Assembly (NCBI RefSeq): GCF_018139145.2
Contig: NC_059473.1
Span: forward strand, 8,982,503 to 9,046,502
DNA length: 64,000 bases
DNA from: Gymnogyps californianus
Taxonomy: Eukaryota > Chordata > Aves > Accipitriformes > Cathartidae
Reading direction: 5' to 3'
Below are positions 37,301 to 47,759 of the stretch, one piece after another (the first letter of the stretch is position 1; every line of letters begins with the position of its first letter). Both the position numbers and the translations under genes were made by a program. Below the pieces are notes generated by a model. It searched no databases. It was given only the letters and a program-made list of their open reading frames with translations, and had not been told where the DNA came from.

Positions 37301-38759
37301 GGTCTCCAGTTTCTTTTTATTTTTGTAATCTCCTTGATGGCTTAGGGAGATTCCAGCCTTTCAGTCCAGTGTCAGCAAACTGACTACTCAGCCTTGTGTC
37401 TGATGGGTTCCTACAAATTCGTATTAGCGGGAAAATCTGTTACAAACTCTAAAGCATTAAATCTAATGGGGTTTCTAATTACTGAATTTGGATAGAGCAC
37501 TGTAGCAAAACCATGTGGGTTTCAATTGCCCAAAGATGTTCAGTATTTCGGTAGTACTGCAGATGAACAGGGTATTTATCTTGGCCTCCCACTGCTCTGC
37601 CGGAAGGCTGCGAGTCTTTCGTAGGTTCTTCCATTGCCATAGAGGTGTCTTGGACAGCGCTACAGCCAGTGCTCACGCATCTGGGTCCCACCCCTGACAG
37701 TGCTGAGAGTACTGCAGTATCAGCTGTTGAGCTGTCGAATTTAAGTATGACTTCTAAAACAATATGTTATTGTGATTTTTAAGAGCCTCTCCAAATTAAT
37801 ATATCCTTGTAAAAGAACCAAGGGGTTCTGTCTGCATATTGCATGAAGGTATACTGAGGTCCAGCTACCAGTGTTACGAACAAAACTAAGGATATGTGAG
37901 TCTTGGTTCAAATAATCATGCAGACAGATGTAGAGGAAGAGATAGCTGTGTGTAATCTTCTGAGCTTTGATGTTCTGTTGTTGCAGGTGCCTGATAACCC
38001 ACCAAACTATATCCTTTTCCTTAATAACTTGCCTGAGGAAACAAATGAGATGATGCTGTCCATGTTATTCAATCAGTAAGTTTTGAATAGAAAGGACTTC
38101 TCCTTTGAATTCTTCTGTTACCTGTATGCTTTTTCTCAGTTGGCAAGCTGACTTTTTAGAAATTAGAGTTTCTTCTGAAGGTATTTCATTTTTTTGTCTT
38201 ACTCCCAAGATTACAGATGTCAGTTCTGATGACTTGGTGCAGAAAGCAAATCCGATTTTTTCGTAGCTGGTTTTGATTATGTAAGTTATCTACTATCAAT
38301 CTGCACCGGATTTAAGCTGGTGACTGTAATATTAAAGGCTTTACGACAGCAGGAGCAGTTTTAAGACTAGCTTTAGTTGCTTCCGTATGTGCACAAGACT
38401 GATTAAATTGCTTCCACATAATGATCATTAATTGAGGCATGGTTCTAAGGACTGGACATGTAAAACCCTTCAATTTAAATCTTTCATTAATAGTAACTAT
38501 TATACTAGTAGATGCTTATGATAAGGTCTTAGGGCTACTGAAGAGAGATGTGTTATCAAACTAGGAGATATTATCTGACTCTTTCACCTTATTTTAAAGG
38601 TTTCCTGGATTCAAAGAAGTACGCTTAGTGCCTGGGCGCCATGACATTGCATTTGTGGAGTTTGAAAATGAGAATCAAGCAGGAGCTGCTCGAGATGCTC
38701 TCCAAGGATTCAAGATTACTCCATCTCATGCCATGAAAATCACTTATGCGAAGAAATAA
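31246..38759 (+). CDS. SNRPB2: SNRPB2, U2 small nuclear ribonucleoprotein B'' (six coding exons, 226 aa)
   Basis: Coding exons are 31246-31309, 33161-33333, 35087-35227, 36338-36391, 37987-38075 and 38600-38759. All introns are GT-AG, and the joined frame is open for 226 codons to TAA at 38757. The product is U2B'', which with U2A' binds stem-loop IV of U2 snRNA in the spliceosome. Two RRMs are visible. RRM1 has RNP2 IYINNI (residues 9-14) and RNP1 RGQAFVIF (49-56). RRM2 has RNP2 around ILFLNN (153-158) and RNP1 HDIAFVEF (188-195). A Lys/Glu-rich stretch follows RRM1 (about residues 98-112), then an Ala/Asn/Gln-rich linker to about 144. The human protein is 225 aa and nearly identical in both RRMs. 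The linker differs most, as is usual for this family. The start [13 protein letters not shown] is the family start. Confidence 0.98.
33161..33333 (+). CDS. SNRPB2: SNRPB2 coding exon 2
   Basis: Acceptor TCAACAG at 33154-33160 and donor ATG|GTAAGT. Encodes the rest of codon 22 through residue 79, most of RRM1, including RNP1 RGQAFVIF. Confidence 0.97.
35087..35227 (+). CDS. SNRPB2: SNRPB2 coding exon 3
   Basis: Acceptor TTTTAAAAAG and donor CAG|GTAAGG. Encodes residues 80-126: the end of RRM1 ([19 protein letters not shown]) and the basic Lys-rich stretch. Confidence 0.97.
36338..36391 (+). CDS. SNRPB2: SNRPB2 coding exon 4 (small linker exon)
   Basis: This 54-nt exon has acceptor TTACTAG and donor CAG|GTAATG. 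It encodes 18 residues (127-144), Ala/Asn/Gln-rich, of the inter-RRM linker. It is a multiple of three, so skipping it would keep the frame. Confidence 0.9.
37987..38075 (+). CDS. SNRPB2: SNRPB2 coding exon 5
   Basis: Acceptor TTGTTGCAG and donor ATCA|GTAAGT. Encodes residues 145-173 plus two bases of Gln174, starting RRM2 ([17 protein letters not shown]). Confidence 0.96.
38600..38759 (+). CDS. SNRPB2: SNRPB2 coding exon 6 and stop
   Basis: Acceptor TTTTAAAG ends at 38599. The exon completes Gln174 and encodes residues 175-226, ending ...[10 protein letters not shown] and TAA at 38757-38759. It contains RRM2 RNP1 HDIAFVEF. Confidence 0.97.
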
Positions 38760-38955
38760 CCGGATGCTCCTATAAAGGACTTCTGTGGATAGTTGTTTTT
38801 TTAATACGGTGATACTTTGATCAGCTAGCATGTTTGCTGTTGTCTGCAGAAAACTTAAGACTTGTGTAAAATTGCCATGATGGCCGGGACAGACTTAGGA
38901 TTTCCGCGGATCTACTGGATAGTAAATTTTTGTGTTGAAATACTAATTTTTATAA

Positions 38956-38961
38956 AATAAA
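38956..38961 (+). terminator. SNRPB2: SNRPB2 polyadenylation signal AATAAA
   Basis: A canonical AATAAA lies about 200 nt after the stop codon, followed by a T/GT-rich stretch from about 38985. This gives a short 3' UTR of roughly 220 nt. It is also the only consensus signal soon after the stop. Confidence 0.9.
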
Positions 38962-38984
38962 TTCAGTTTATGCTGTTTTCAAGC

Positions 38985-41920
38985 CATGTTTTTCCTCGAG
39001 TCTGTCTTATTATTGATCTGTTAGGCTTGCTGGGCTTATTCAGTATAGTGGTTTAACTACTTTTAAGGTGACACTCATTTCTCAGAAGTGAGTGCTGGAA
39101 AAATAGCTGTCTTTCCAGAGCAAAAAGCGTGAGCAGGAATGCTAAATGTCAGCATATTCCGAATAAATGCAACACTCAATCTTCAGCCTCATTAGCAAGG
39201 GGACAGCTGCTTTTCAGCAAGAGCAATTTTGTCACTTAAGAAAAACAACTTATCATTAGTGGGTTTTTTCCAGGTATGGGTAGAAATTGATTACAGTTTG
39301 ACAGCACTGTTGTTCAACTTGGTTTTGTCTTTATAATGATGGCTGGTAGTAGAAGCAGGTCCACAGAGGAAACATAAAAGTTTATCTGTTGTCTTCTCTT
39401 CTGCTCTTTCCAGCCCTATTACCAGTGATTTTAATAAACGATTTAGGAAGAGCTTTCTGGCTCTTTACAAAGATAATGCAGATGAGCCTGATGGTCCGTT
39501 TTTAGGCAGGTTTTTCCAAAATACATGTCCTAAAGCTTCTGGGCTTGTTTTTTGTTTGGTTTGGGTTTTTTTTTTTTTTTCCATTTGTCAAAAACCTTTA
39601 CAGGTCTTGTGTGACATGAAATACACTGAAGGCAGTGAAGTAATCAGATGTAGTATTGTGAGTTGTAACTGTTCTAAATATTTGGGTGCAAAAATCACTT
39701 CAAAAGCTGAAGTGTTTTGCTCAGGTGATGGAAGACCTACAAAGATATTTTAGGTTAAGAGAATAATGAAATTTACTTAAAATATGACTAGATTTTTGGT
39801 GAATCTTGCAGTAGCTGTTGCGTGGTGTTGGCTAGGAGGATTGCAATCAGACCCTTGAAGATTAATGTTTGAGAGGAAGTGGTCACGCAGTGCTTGTCAC
39901 GTTGCACCATTCCTCACCTCTTGAACACTTTCTCTGTGAGGCCACTAACTACCCTTTCAGACAAAGAAGTAATGGGATAGAGTTAGCATGATTTCCTTTA
40001 GAAGTAGTTCAGGCGAGTATTAGAGTAGCTGATGCTTAGGCAAGAAACTACACGGAAGAATACTTTGCGTTGTAGCTACATTGCAAGCATTGAAGTTTTT
40101 TCTGTTTCCCAAGTAATTTTTGTCAATGGGGGTGGGAGGAAGGATGCTGGAGCCCATAGCCTTTCCTCTATGACCGTGGCTTGGTGCAGTCCCTTCTTCC
40201 TGTGTTGTGTAGGCTCAGCTGTCGCTGCAGAGCATCCATTTCCCCCGGTTTGTATTCTGAAACATTTGAGATCTGACTTAAAACTGTTCTCTGGACAAAG
40301 TGCTGCACCTTCAGGGAAGCATGATTGCTTTTTATAAAATCTTGGTATACTTCGTAGTTCTGGCATGTCCACTCAATTTCTGAGCAAGTGTTGTTATCTA
40401 TAAGCATAAAACTAGCTACACAAACCACCCTTTTTGCACAAGACCTGAAAAATCTTTCATCTTCTGCTCCCAGAGTACATTGTAAGATGATGCCTCTTCC
40501 ACAGTCCTCTCTATTACTGTCCTACCTCCATATACGTATTTTTTCATTCTTTTTAATGATATTTTTGTGTGTATGATTTCGCAAGTATTCTAATACTTGG
40601 GAGTGAAAATCGTTTCAATGCGCCTGTAAGGGAGCAAAAGTGACTACGTTATTCCATCATGAACCTTATGTTTTTCCTTCTGCAGTGATAATTTTATAGG
40701 TATTAATTATGCTGTCCTTGCATCCCACTAGTCTGTGTACGTGAGACCACCATTGCGTACCACCGCTCTTCACCTTTATTCACTTAGAAGGGTTTCTGTG
40801 GAGCTGTCTTGCAAAGGAAGTTAGACACTACATATGGGAGGCTGGAGGAAGGAGTAATGGGCTGGAAGATTAGAGAATGTGTTGAAGTCATCTCTAATAG
40901 GAAGGTGATGCTAGAAATTGCAAGATGCTCTTTCTTTAAAAGAGAGTGTGGGATTTTTGATGACAGTTGACAGCTTCCTCTGTTCTGCTCGTGGACTGAA
41001 AGCTGGTACAGCCAGCAGCTCTTCAGGCCTCCTCGTGAATCGGGAAGCACTGGTTCTCTGGAGTGCCGTTTTGGGAACTTCCAAACTTGCTCTTGGTCGC
41101 TTTTAAGGATTGATCCAGACCAGCCTTCTGTAGCCTGACAGCTGTGATGTGAATTGCTTACAGTGCAGTAACTCCAGTGCTTGTTCCTTTTGTGCATGTG
41201 TGCGCATCTATTTTAATTAAAATATTCCCTGCGAGTCTTGCCTCAGGTATGCTAGGACAAGATTTTGGGAAGTTAGATGAATTCTAGATGTCCTCTCCAA
41301 GGCATAAAGAGGACCTTTTAAGTCAGCCTGTGGCACTGTACGTTGTTCAGGGTCTTGCATCTGCAAACTCTCAACTGAGTTCAGCTATGTAAATAAAAGT
41401 GAAATGGTTGCTGTCCTGGCGTAACCTGTGTGTTTTGCTCTCGACTGCATCTCCTGTGGAAGGGATCTTGTCTATAAAAGTATGCAGTGCTTGAACCTTT
41501 TAGAGTTCAAATTTCCGTTGCTGACCTGCAACGCCTTTTTACTGGGTTTCAACTCCCTAATGGTTTGTTTACATTTGCGTCCATGTGTTAGGGTCCTAGT
41601 AGGTCCTTTCTGTAGACCGTAACAGGGGAACCTCTGCCACTGAGGGTTCACGGTCCAGTGAAGATTACGCTTGTCAGTGAGCATTTGTGAAAATGAAGAA
41701 CTTGAGGATTTGGAAGGATGTAATTTCCTTTGCTGCTGCTTACCAGGGTCTGACTTAATTTTCATTCTCAAACTTTGCTTGAGGTAAGATTAAGACTATG
41801 GACAACTACAGGAAGGCTTAAAACGTTTAAATAACACAGGGGCTGATTGAAATGTTAATGCAGAAAGGCTTTGGGAAGGGATTCGGTTTCGTGAGTGAAC
41901 CCTGAGGTCTTCATCCGGCC
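38985..41920. other. SNRPB2-OTOR intergenic spacer
   Basis: About 3 kb of non-coding DNA separate the SNRPB2 3' end from the OTOR promoter on the same strand. It holds a T run near 39570 and short chance open frames, and no recognised repeat or RNA gene. Confidence 0.7.
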
Positions 41921-41922
41921 TG

Positions 41923-41939
41923 CGGCTCCTCTGGTGGGG
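41923..41939 (-). promoter_or_regulatory. CTCF-like motif upstream of OTOR
   Basis: The minus strand reads CCCCACCAGAGGAGCCG, which keeps the CCACCAGAGG part of the CTCF consensus but is weak in the final GGCGC. It lies about 100 bp upstream of the inferred OTOR transcription start. Confidence 0.3.
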
Positions 41940-41960
41940 TGGAATGTTGCTCCGACCCCT

Positions 41961-42035
41961 TCCCATTGGCCCGGCATGTTTGTCCAGGTGTCTGCCTCTT
42001 CCATAAAAGACGGGGATCGCTGGACCTGGTGCGCA
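41961..42035 (+). promoter_or_regulatory. OTOR: OTOR core promoter
   Basis: A TATA-like CATAAAAG (about 42002-42009) lies about 55 bp upstream of the ATG. An inverted CCAAT box (ATTGG, 41965-41969) and an E-box CAGGTG (41985-41990) precede it. The spacing puts transcription start near 42030-42040, leaving a 5' UTR of only 20-30 nt. A TATA-type promoter fits a tissue-restricted secreted protein and contrasts with the two CpG-island promoters in the window. Confidence 0.55.
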
Positions 42036-42061
42036 TTCGGCAAGCGCTGCAGCAAAGAAAA

Positions 42062-42185
42062 ATGACACAACGTGTTTATTTGGTTGTTTTACTTTTGTGT
42101 CTCGGATTAATGTGTCCTCTTGTAACTGGAATTTTTATGGACAAGCTTGCCAGCAAGAAGCTGTGTGCTGATGACGACTGTGTCT
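42062..42185 (+). CDS. OTOR: OTOR coding exon 1 (signal peptide)
   Basis: Encodes residues 1-41, from MTQRVYLVVLLL to CADDDCV, plus the first base of Tyr42; donor GTCT|GTAAGT. The ATG lies in a fair context (GAAAAATGA). Confidence 0.96.
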
Positions 42186-45100
42186 GTAAGTAATTTTCCT
42201 TTAATTTTGAGGACAAAATAGTCTCAAACATGACTGCGGAGTTTGGATGCGGTAGTGCGAGGGAAAACTATTCTGCTTATTTAGCTCTGTTATATTTGCA
42301 TTGGCTTGTCAACGTTAAAAGCAGAGTGGAAGGCTTTATGTGGAATGTCACGTGCAGTTTTACTGCAAAAAGGGTTTTGTAAAGGACGCTTTTCACTCAA
42401 GTGAAAGGTAAGTGTGGAGAGAAGGATTGTAACTTCCACTGTGATGAAATGGCACATTCTTAAGCTGTTACTTTGCTTACTGGAGAATAGAAAAATGAGC
42501 AGAACAAATTCTTGAAGACTTTTATTAATTTCAGGATAACCTACTTTTATCTGTAGAAATAGTTTTACATGTGTGCATACAAGCACACAGGTATTTATAT
42601 TTCTCTTTCTAAAAGTACATATGTATTTAAATTTGTCCACCTCATTCTTTTTTTTTTTTTTTTTCCTAGACACCATTTCCCTTGCCAGAGCAGAAGAGGA
42701 TTATAATGCTCCAGACTGCAGATTCATTAATATTAAAAAAGGGCAGTTGATTTATGTTTACTCAAAACTAGTGAAAGAAAAAGACTCTGGAGAATTCTGG
42801 GCTGGAAGTGTAAGAGGAGATTCTTGTGTATATGAGCAAACCAGAAGTAGATTAACATGCATTTCTGTCAAGAAATGGATGCTGATACTGAGCTATTGTG
42901 GCTTTTAAAGCAGCAACTTAGTTTCCAATATGAATGTTTAAACTTAAACTGATTGAGTCGTCTTGAGGGTTTTAATTTTTTTTTTTAATGAAATATCTTC
43001 AATAACTGCATGGTAATTATGAACTGAACCTTAACAGAAGGGCTCAACGGTTCTTTTCTGTGGCTGTTTGCTGAAACTATGGAGGAGAAAGCTTTTATCA
43101 CAGTTGGTCATAAAACTCTTAAATTTAAGGGAAGCTAAGATAAGTATTAGTTGCATTTGTAAAAAAAATTCCAGATAAACTATAGGCCGTATTACTTTAC
43201 TCCAGAAAATGTATGCTTGTATCAGAACTTGTGTTAATGGTTCGTTTCATGTGCCAGCTAATTGGAAACTAGGAAATCTGAAACCAGAGTAACAAACACT
43301 ATTAGTAACTGCTTTTGACTAAATTATGAACTAGCTCAAACCAGATTAGGACTGTTTTAAGGTATCTAATTATACATCTCCTTGCTTGAAGGTTTATGGA
43401 GAACAGTATGAAGACCATATGGGGACAGTTGGTTATTTCCCTAGCAGTTTAGTCTCAGAACAACATGTCTATCAAGAAGCAAATAAGACTGTTCCTACAA
43501 CGGTAAGGAATTTGCAAAAGCCCAGCTGGCTACATAATTATACTTGGCTGTGTAATGCTAATTTGCTGTAAAAACAAATCATAATTGTGGCAGTTGATTG
43601 TAGCATATCACAGATGCTTAGGGATCCAATCTTTGGGCCTTTATACAGGCAAATAGCCTCAATAAAATCCCTAACATAAGCTCTGATATTGCAGGCATTA
43701 CAAATGCTGCATTGAGGGCTTGATCCCGTTAGAGTTCCTATTGATTTGAATAGTATTCCTTCAAGGCCACGTAAGTTTTACCCAAAGCTTTCTTTTTTAG
43801 AGTCTGGATATTGTGCTGCGTACTTTAGTACTGTGTACAAGTGCGCTTTCTATTAATTGTATAAATAGATGTACACTGTCATACAGAACTCCTGATTTAC
43901 TGAAAGCAGACTTGCTTTCTCATAACAAAGTTATTCGTACGTCAAAAAGCTGAATTAAAAAGCTCGTGGAAACATGTTAGTGTTGTGAGTAAGTAGGCTG
44001 TATTTCTGAAAGGGTGATTGTCCCTGATTATGTACAGTAGTGTCTCATACACCAGACCATTCGTAATTTTACTAAAGATCTGTAACACTTCACGGAAGAG
44101 TGGAAGAGGAGGGTCCTTTCTCAGAGGCTGGTATGGTTTGGCTTACAACTAACGCTCACTGGTAGCTTATTTCTATGCTTAAAAACAAATTGAGTGGTAG
44201 GTTTCTAGTAATTACCTTCACCAATATTGAACATTTAGCTATATGCCATTTTGAAGTGTATGGCAAAATACGATTAGTGTGTCAATCTTGAAATAGTATC
44301 TGGACTCTTTAATCATAGGTCCAGATTATGAGATGGGTTTCATTAACACAGAGGAAATAAGTGAAAGGAAGAATTTTGTTTCATGTTAATAGTTGCTAGG
44401 ATTTGCATTATAATGTGTCAGACCAGCTTTATTTGAGGAAATGCGAATCTCAGATAAGTGATTGTTTTTCTTGACACTACGTTAGGTTATTCTGAATTTG
44501 ACCCAGAAGCATTGCAGCAATTAGTCACAGAACATGAAAGAATGGCTAAAATATGTTTCTAAGCTCTTTTCTCAACAATGACAGCCAGTCTGCTGCACGG
44601 CAAGCTGAACTGGAAGCAGAGGTAGGTTAAGGCGATTGGCAGCATAAAGGTGAATTATTTCTGGCTCGGTGGGCCCATGACAAGCCTGCAGGCTGACTTG
44701 GGGTCCAGAATGGGCTGTTGTCAGGCTGCAATGCAGAACTTTATTTGGAAAGTAATTTTCTTTTGCAAAACTAGCAACACAGACTTTCACAGTCGTTTCA
44801 CCCTTACTTCACTTTCTTGCTGTGCAGGAGCTTTGCAACGAAAACGAAGGGCGATACAGATACATTCTTTTCCGTGTTCTACGGCTCTCAGCTGTATGTT
44901 GCAAATGTGACCTTAAGGATTTGACTCTTTCTAAGTTCACTTTTAAAACAGTCTACAGCACATCTTGACCAATCTGTGTATGGGCATGCTGCTTGCTCCA
45001 GAAATATCTCTTAAAGGTGCTGTTTTATACAGAGTGAGTGTTGCGCACTGACATAGACGCCTCTAATGCCACCAGCCTCCCACCTGCAAGTCAGAAGCCA

Positions 45101-46484
45101 GTCTCTCGCTCGCAGCTCTGTAACCTTCCCCCAAGCCACTGGCAATGTTTTTGCCTTGCTTTCCTGGCCTTGCACCTGCAAAGCCCAATATTGGTGTTAC
45201 GATGGGTTCTCTTGGGAAGGGGTTGCCATTTATTAGGGGACCCGATGATGCCCAAAGCTTAACGATTAATCAGCATGCCGCACCCGCCCCTGATTGAAGC
45301 ACGGGGTGGCACACATAAATGGCTTTGCATGGAGGAACAACTGATAGGGAACTTGATGGGGAAAAGTATTGGGGGGGGGCACCTGCTGCACTGCAGAGAA
45401 GCCTGAAAGAGGACATTAGCCTGGGGGCCTCTGTGTCTCTGACTCCTTTTATTATTTCCACACACACCCCACCCCCCCCGCCAAAAGTAACTTTCCCTGT
45501 TGGAGTCAATGTGTGCCATCAGCTACAGACCCTGCTAATAAATATGTCTGCCTGTGGATTTCTCTCAGCATCCTTTTGTGCAGCTCTGGGTAATCCATGC
45601 CTGTTGGTTGCTGTTTGAGCAATAAATCTTAGGAGATTTTTTTTCCCCAGTGCTACTGCTTCTGAACCATTGAATCACACTGAATACAATAGACTCAACA
45701 CAGTAGACTGTGTGTACTACAAAGCGGTGTTGGATTGCCTGCCTCGCCTCCGTCACTTAAAATTGGCCATTTGCTGGCTAAGATGAGAGTACTTTCATTA
45801 CCAGTAAGCATCTGCTCTGAAACAGCTCCCTGTCTTCTGCTTCCAGTGGACAGCTATATGTGATACGCTGGTCCGCTGTCAATGTCGTATAGTTTGAGCA
45901 CCGCAGTGTGATAATTCCCTGCAGCAGAATCAAGATCTACATAGCCATATAAGATAATAGCAGGAAGTTAGATGAAAGCAATATGCTGTGGAAGCCTATC
46001 GCATCCTGGAAGTTTTCAAGCAGAATACTGGCATTTATTTTCTAGTCTCATTTCTCCGTAGCAAGTGTATCGCATAGCCTCAGTCTGTTTAAGGCATCCT
46101 TTTCATATGTGATTAGGAACTGTTTAAGGATAAAGGGTTACATATGACTAATAAATCCAGCTATGGATGTGGGAATACAAAACAAAAAAGGAAGATAAAG
46201 GAATAATTTGAAACGAAGAGAAGGTGGTATTGCCTAATTCACTTTAAAAATTTATGGCAGGAACAAATCATCCCAGCTATGCAAAAGGAATCAAAAGACC
46301 TTTTTCTTTTCCAGAATACTTTGAGTATATTATGGTGTACTTTGAGTACATTATAGTCTATTCTGTGTTTGCATCTACTCATGTACCTTTGGGGGGTGAT
46401 AAAGGGATGTTAATCCTTCAGTAATCTCAGCACATCTTTCCTTTTAACTCTCTTTTTCAGGACATTGATTTCTTCTGTGAATAG
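42062..46484 (+). CDS. OTOR: OTOR, otoraplin (MIA-like secreted SH3-fold protein; four exons, 132 aa)
   Basis: Coding exons are 42062-42185, 42670-42809, 43392-43502 and 46461-46484. All introns are GT-AG and the joined frame encodes 132 aa (human about 128). Residues 1-23 form a signal peptide with a VVLLLCLGLMC core and likely cleavage before IFMDKLASKKLC. The mature chain is a MIA-family extracellular SH3 domain. The family's four cysteines are at 35, 40, 58 and 131, and by homology to MIA they pair 35-40 and 58-131. Diagnostic strings include EDYNAPDCRFI, GEFWAGSVYG, GYFPSSLV and the C-terminal TTDIDFFCE. Otoraplin is known from cochlea and eye, where it is thought to act in the extracellular matrix during cartilage or otic capsule formation. 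An Asn-Lys-Thr sequon at 119-121 is absent from the human protein as I remember it. OTOR follows SNRPB2 on the same strand, as in other amniotes. Confidence 0.98.
42670..42809 (+). CDS. OTOR: OTOR coding exon 2 (SH3 fold, first half)
   Basis: The acceptor is TTTCCTAG, preceded by an almost unbroken T tract from about 42648. The donor is AAGT|GTAAGA. Encodes Tyr42 to Ser88, including EDYNAPDCRF and GEFWAGS. Confidence 0.97.
43392..43502 (+). CDS. OTOR: OTOR coding exon 3 (SH3 fold, second half)
   Basis: Acceptor GCTTGAAG and donor ACG|GTAAGG. This exact 37-codon exon encodes residues 89-125, VYGEQYEDHMGTVGYFP onward to VPTT, including the NKT sequon. Confidence 0.97.
46461..46484 (+). CDS. 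OTOR: OTOR coding exon 4 (last seven residues and stop)
   Basis: A strong acceptor CTCTTTTTCAG is followed by GAC ATT GAT TTC TTC TGT GAA TAG, giving DIDFFCE, the conserved MIA-family C-terminus with its disulfide cysteine. Confidence 0.96.
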   Translation, partial: DIDFFCE

Positions 46485-46719
46485 CACTGAAAGCGGTCAG
46501 GTAATTTCTCTGCTACTACCGGGGAAAGCTGACAGGAGGAAACCTGGACACCCTCCCTGAACACACGGCCCTTCCTGTAATAGATGTTTGTGAAACAAGT
46601 AATCTTTCTTCAAAACAAGAAAGTTTTCATTTAAAGGGAGTGATTTGGAATGGGGAAATAGTCCCACACAGGATTTGTTCTTTAGAATTTTTTTATGTGT
46701 GTGTACTTTGTTACTTGTT

Positions 46720-46725
46720 AATAAA
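46720..46725 (+). terminator. OTOR: OTOR polyadenylation signal AATAAA
   Basis: A canonical AATAAA lies about 235 nt after the stop. The GT-rich stretch GTCTGTGTGG follows at about 46749, a typical downstream element. Confidence 0.9.
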
Positions 46726-47339
46726 GCTAATAGCCTTTGAATTGCTGTAAGTCTGTGTGGTATAAATATACTATGTATGGGATTAGATGTGTGATCTTGA
46801 CCTGTATTTTCCTGCCATAACCTTATACCATGTATTAGATATTAAAAATACCTTCCTTAGGTGAGCCATCAGTGACTCACTGGAATAAATCATTTTTGTT
46901 GTAAGAGCCATCCATAGTTACCAGTAACTAAACAGAGGCTTTAGCAGTGTGTCAAAAAGCGTACCTCACCCGTTGTGTGTGCTGGTACAGGGCACGTTCA
47001 AGCTGAAACCGCGGCTCAGAGCTACGGTCTGAAACAGGAGGCTGGGGATGGTGCCTGCCGAGGGCCTCCCCCGGCTTGGATGCAGCACTGTGCGCGGTTG
47101 CTCCCCTGAGCGCTGGTACAGAAGTCGTTTAGCCTCTGCTAAATGTTCAAAGCACGAGAATTGGAGGAGGTATCCTGCTGATCCCTTTCTGGCTCTAACA
47201 GTCGGACTGCCAGCCCTGGGATGCCTGCTACGTCGTGGAGAGCCTCACTGATGGAATCGGGTGAAGAATTAGCAGATTAAATTGTCTACGAACAAGGAGG
47301 GTACTCCGCCTCAGCAACTAAAGTTAAATGCGACTCCGA

Positions 47340-47754
47340 GTGCCCTCTTGTGGCAGCCCGACACCGGGTGAAGCTCGGTCTGCCCTCAGAGAGGTCCTGT
47401 GCCTCAGCGCCTCAGCCGGCAGAGAACCTTCCAGAAGGGCGGGACCGAGCGCCCGCCAGCGCGGCAGCCAATCGGAATCGGGCATTTTCTGCCCCCTCGC
47501 GCCCCCAGCTCGCGGGTCTGGGAGGGGGAAAGGGCCGCCTGAGGCATAATGGCCGTGAGGGTGCTGGTCCCGGGTTGGTCATCGCCTGCTCGGCCCTCTG
47601 CTGCCTCCACCCGGGACAGAGGGATATGTGGGGAGCTGTTGGGCTGAGCCTCCTGCCCCCAAAGCGGGAGGTTGTGTCACTCAATGTTAAACATGCCTGT
47701 GGCTGAAAGCGGTCGTGGTATTCAGCGTCTGTGCTGCCAGTTCGGCCTCAAAAA
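47340..47754 (+). promoter_or_regulatory. Orphan CpG-rich segment, possible promoter and first exon of an unknown transcript
   Basis: About 300 bp of high GC with frequent CG dinucleotides lie 0.6 kb after the OTOR poly(A) signal, in otherwise AT-rich DNA. A CCAAT box on the plus strand (47468-47472, GCCAATCGG) and a strong donor AAAA|GTGAGT (GT at 47755-47756) make a plus-strand promoter plus first exon plausible. An open frame of 118 codons (47350-47706) is not recognisable and has the Ala/Arg/Pro bias expected of GC-rich DNA. No known gene starts here in the conserved gene order, so a non-coding RNA is the simplest guess. Confidence 0.4.
47341..47355 (-). promoter_or_regulatory. CTCF-like motif at edge of orphan CpG-rich segment
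   Basis: The minus strand reads TGCCACAAGAGGGCA, close to the CTCF core CCACNAGRGGGCR. It stands just upstream of the GC-rich block at 47.4-47.6 kb. Confidence 0.4.
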
Positions 47755-47759
47755 GTGAG

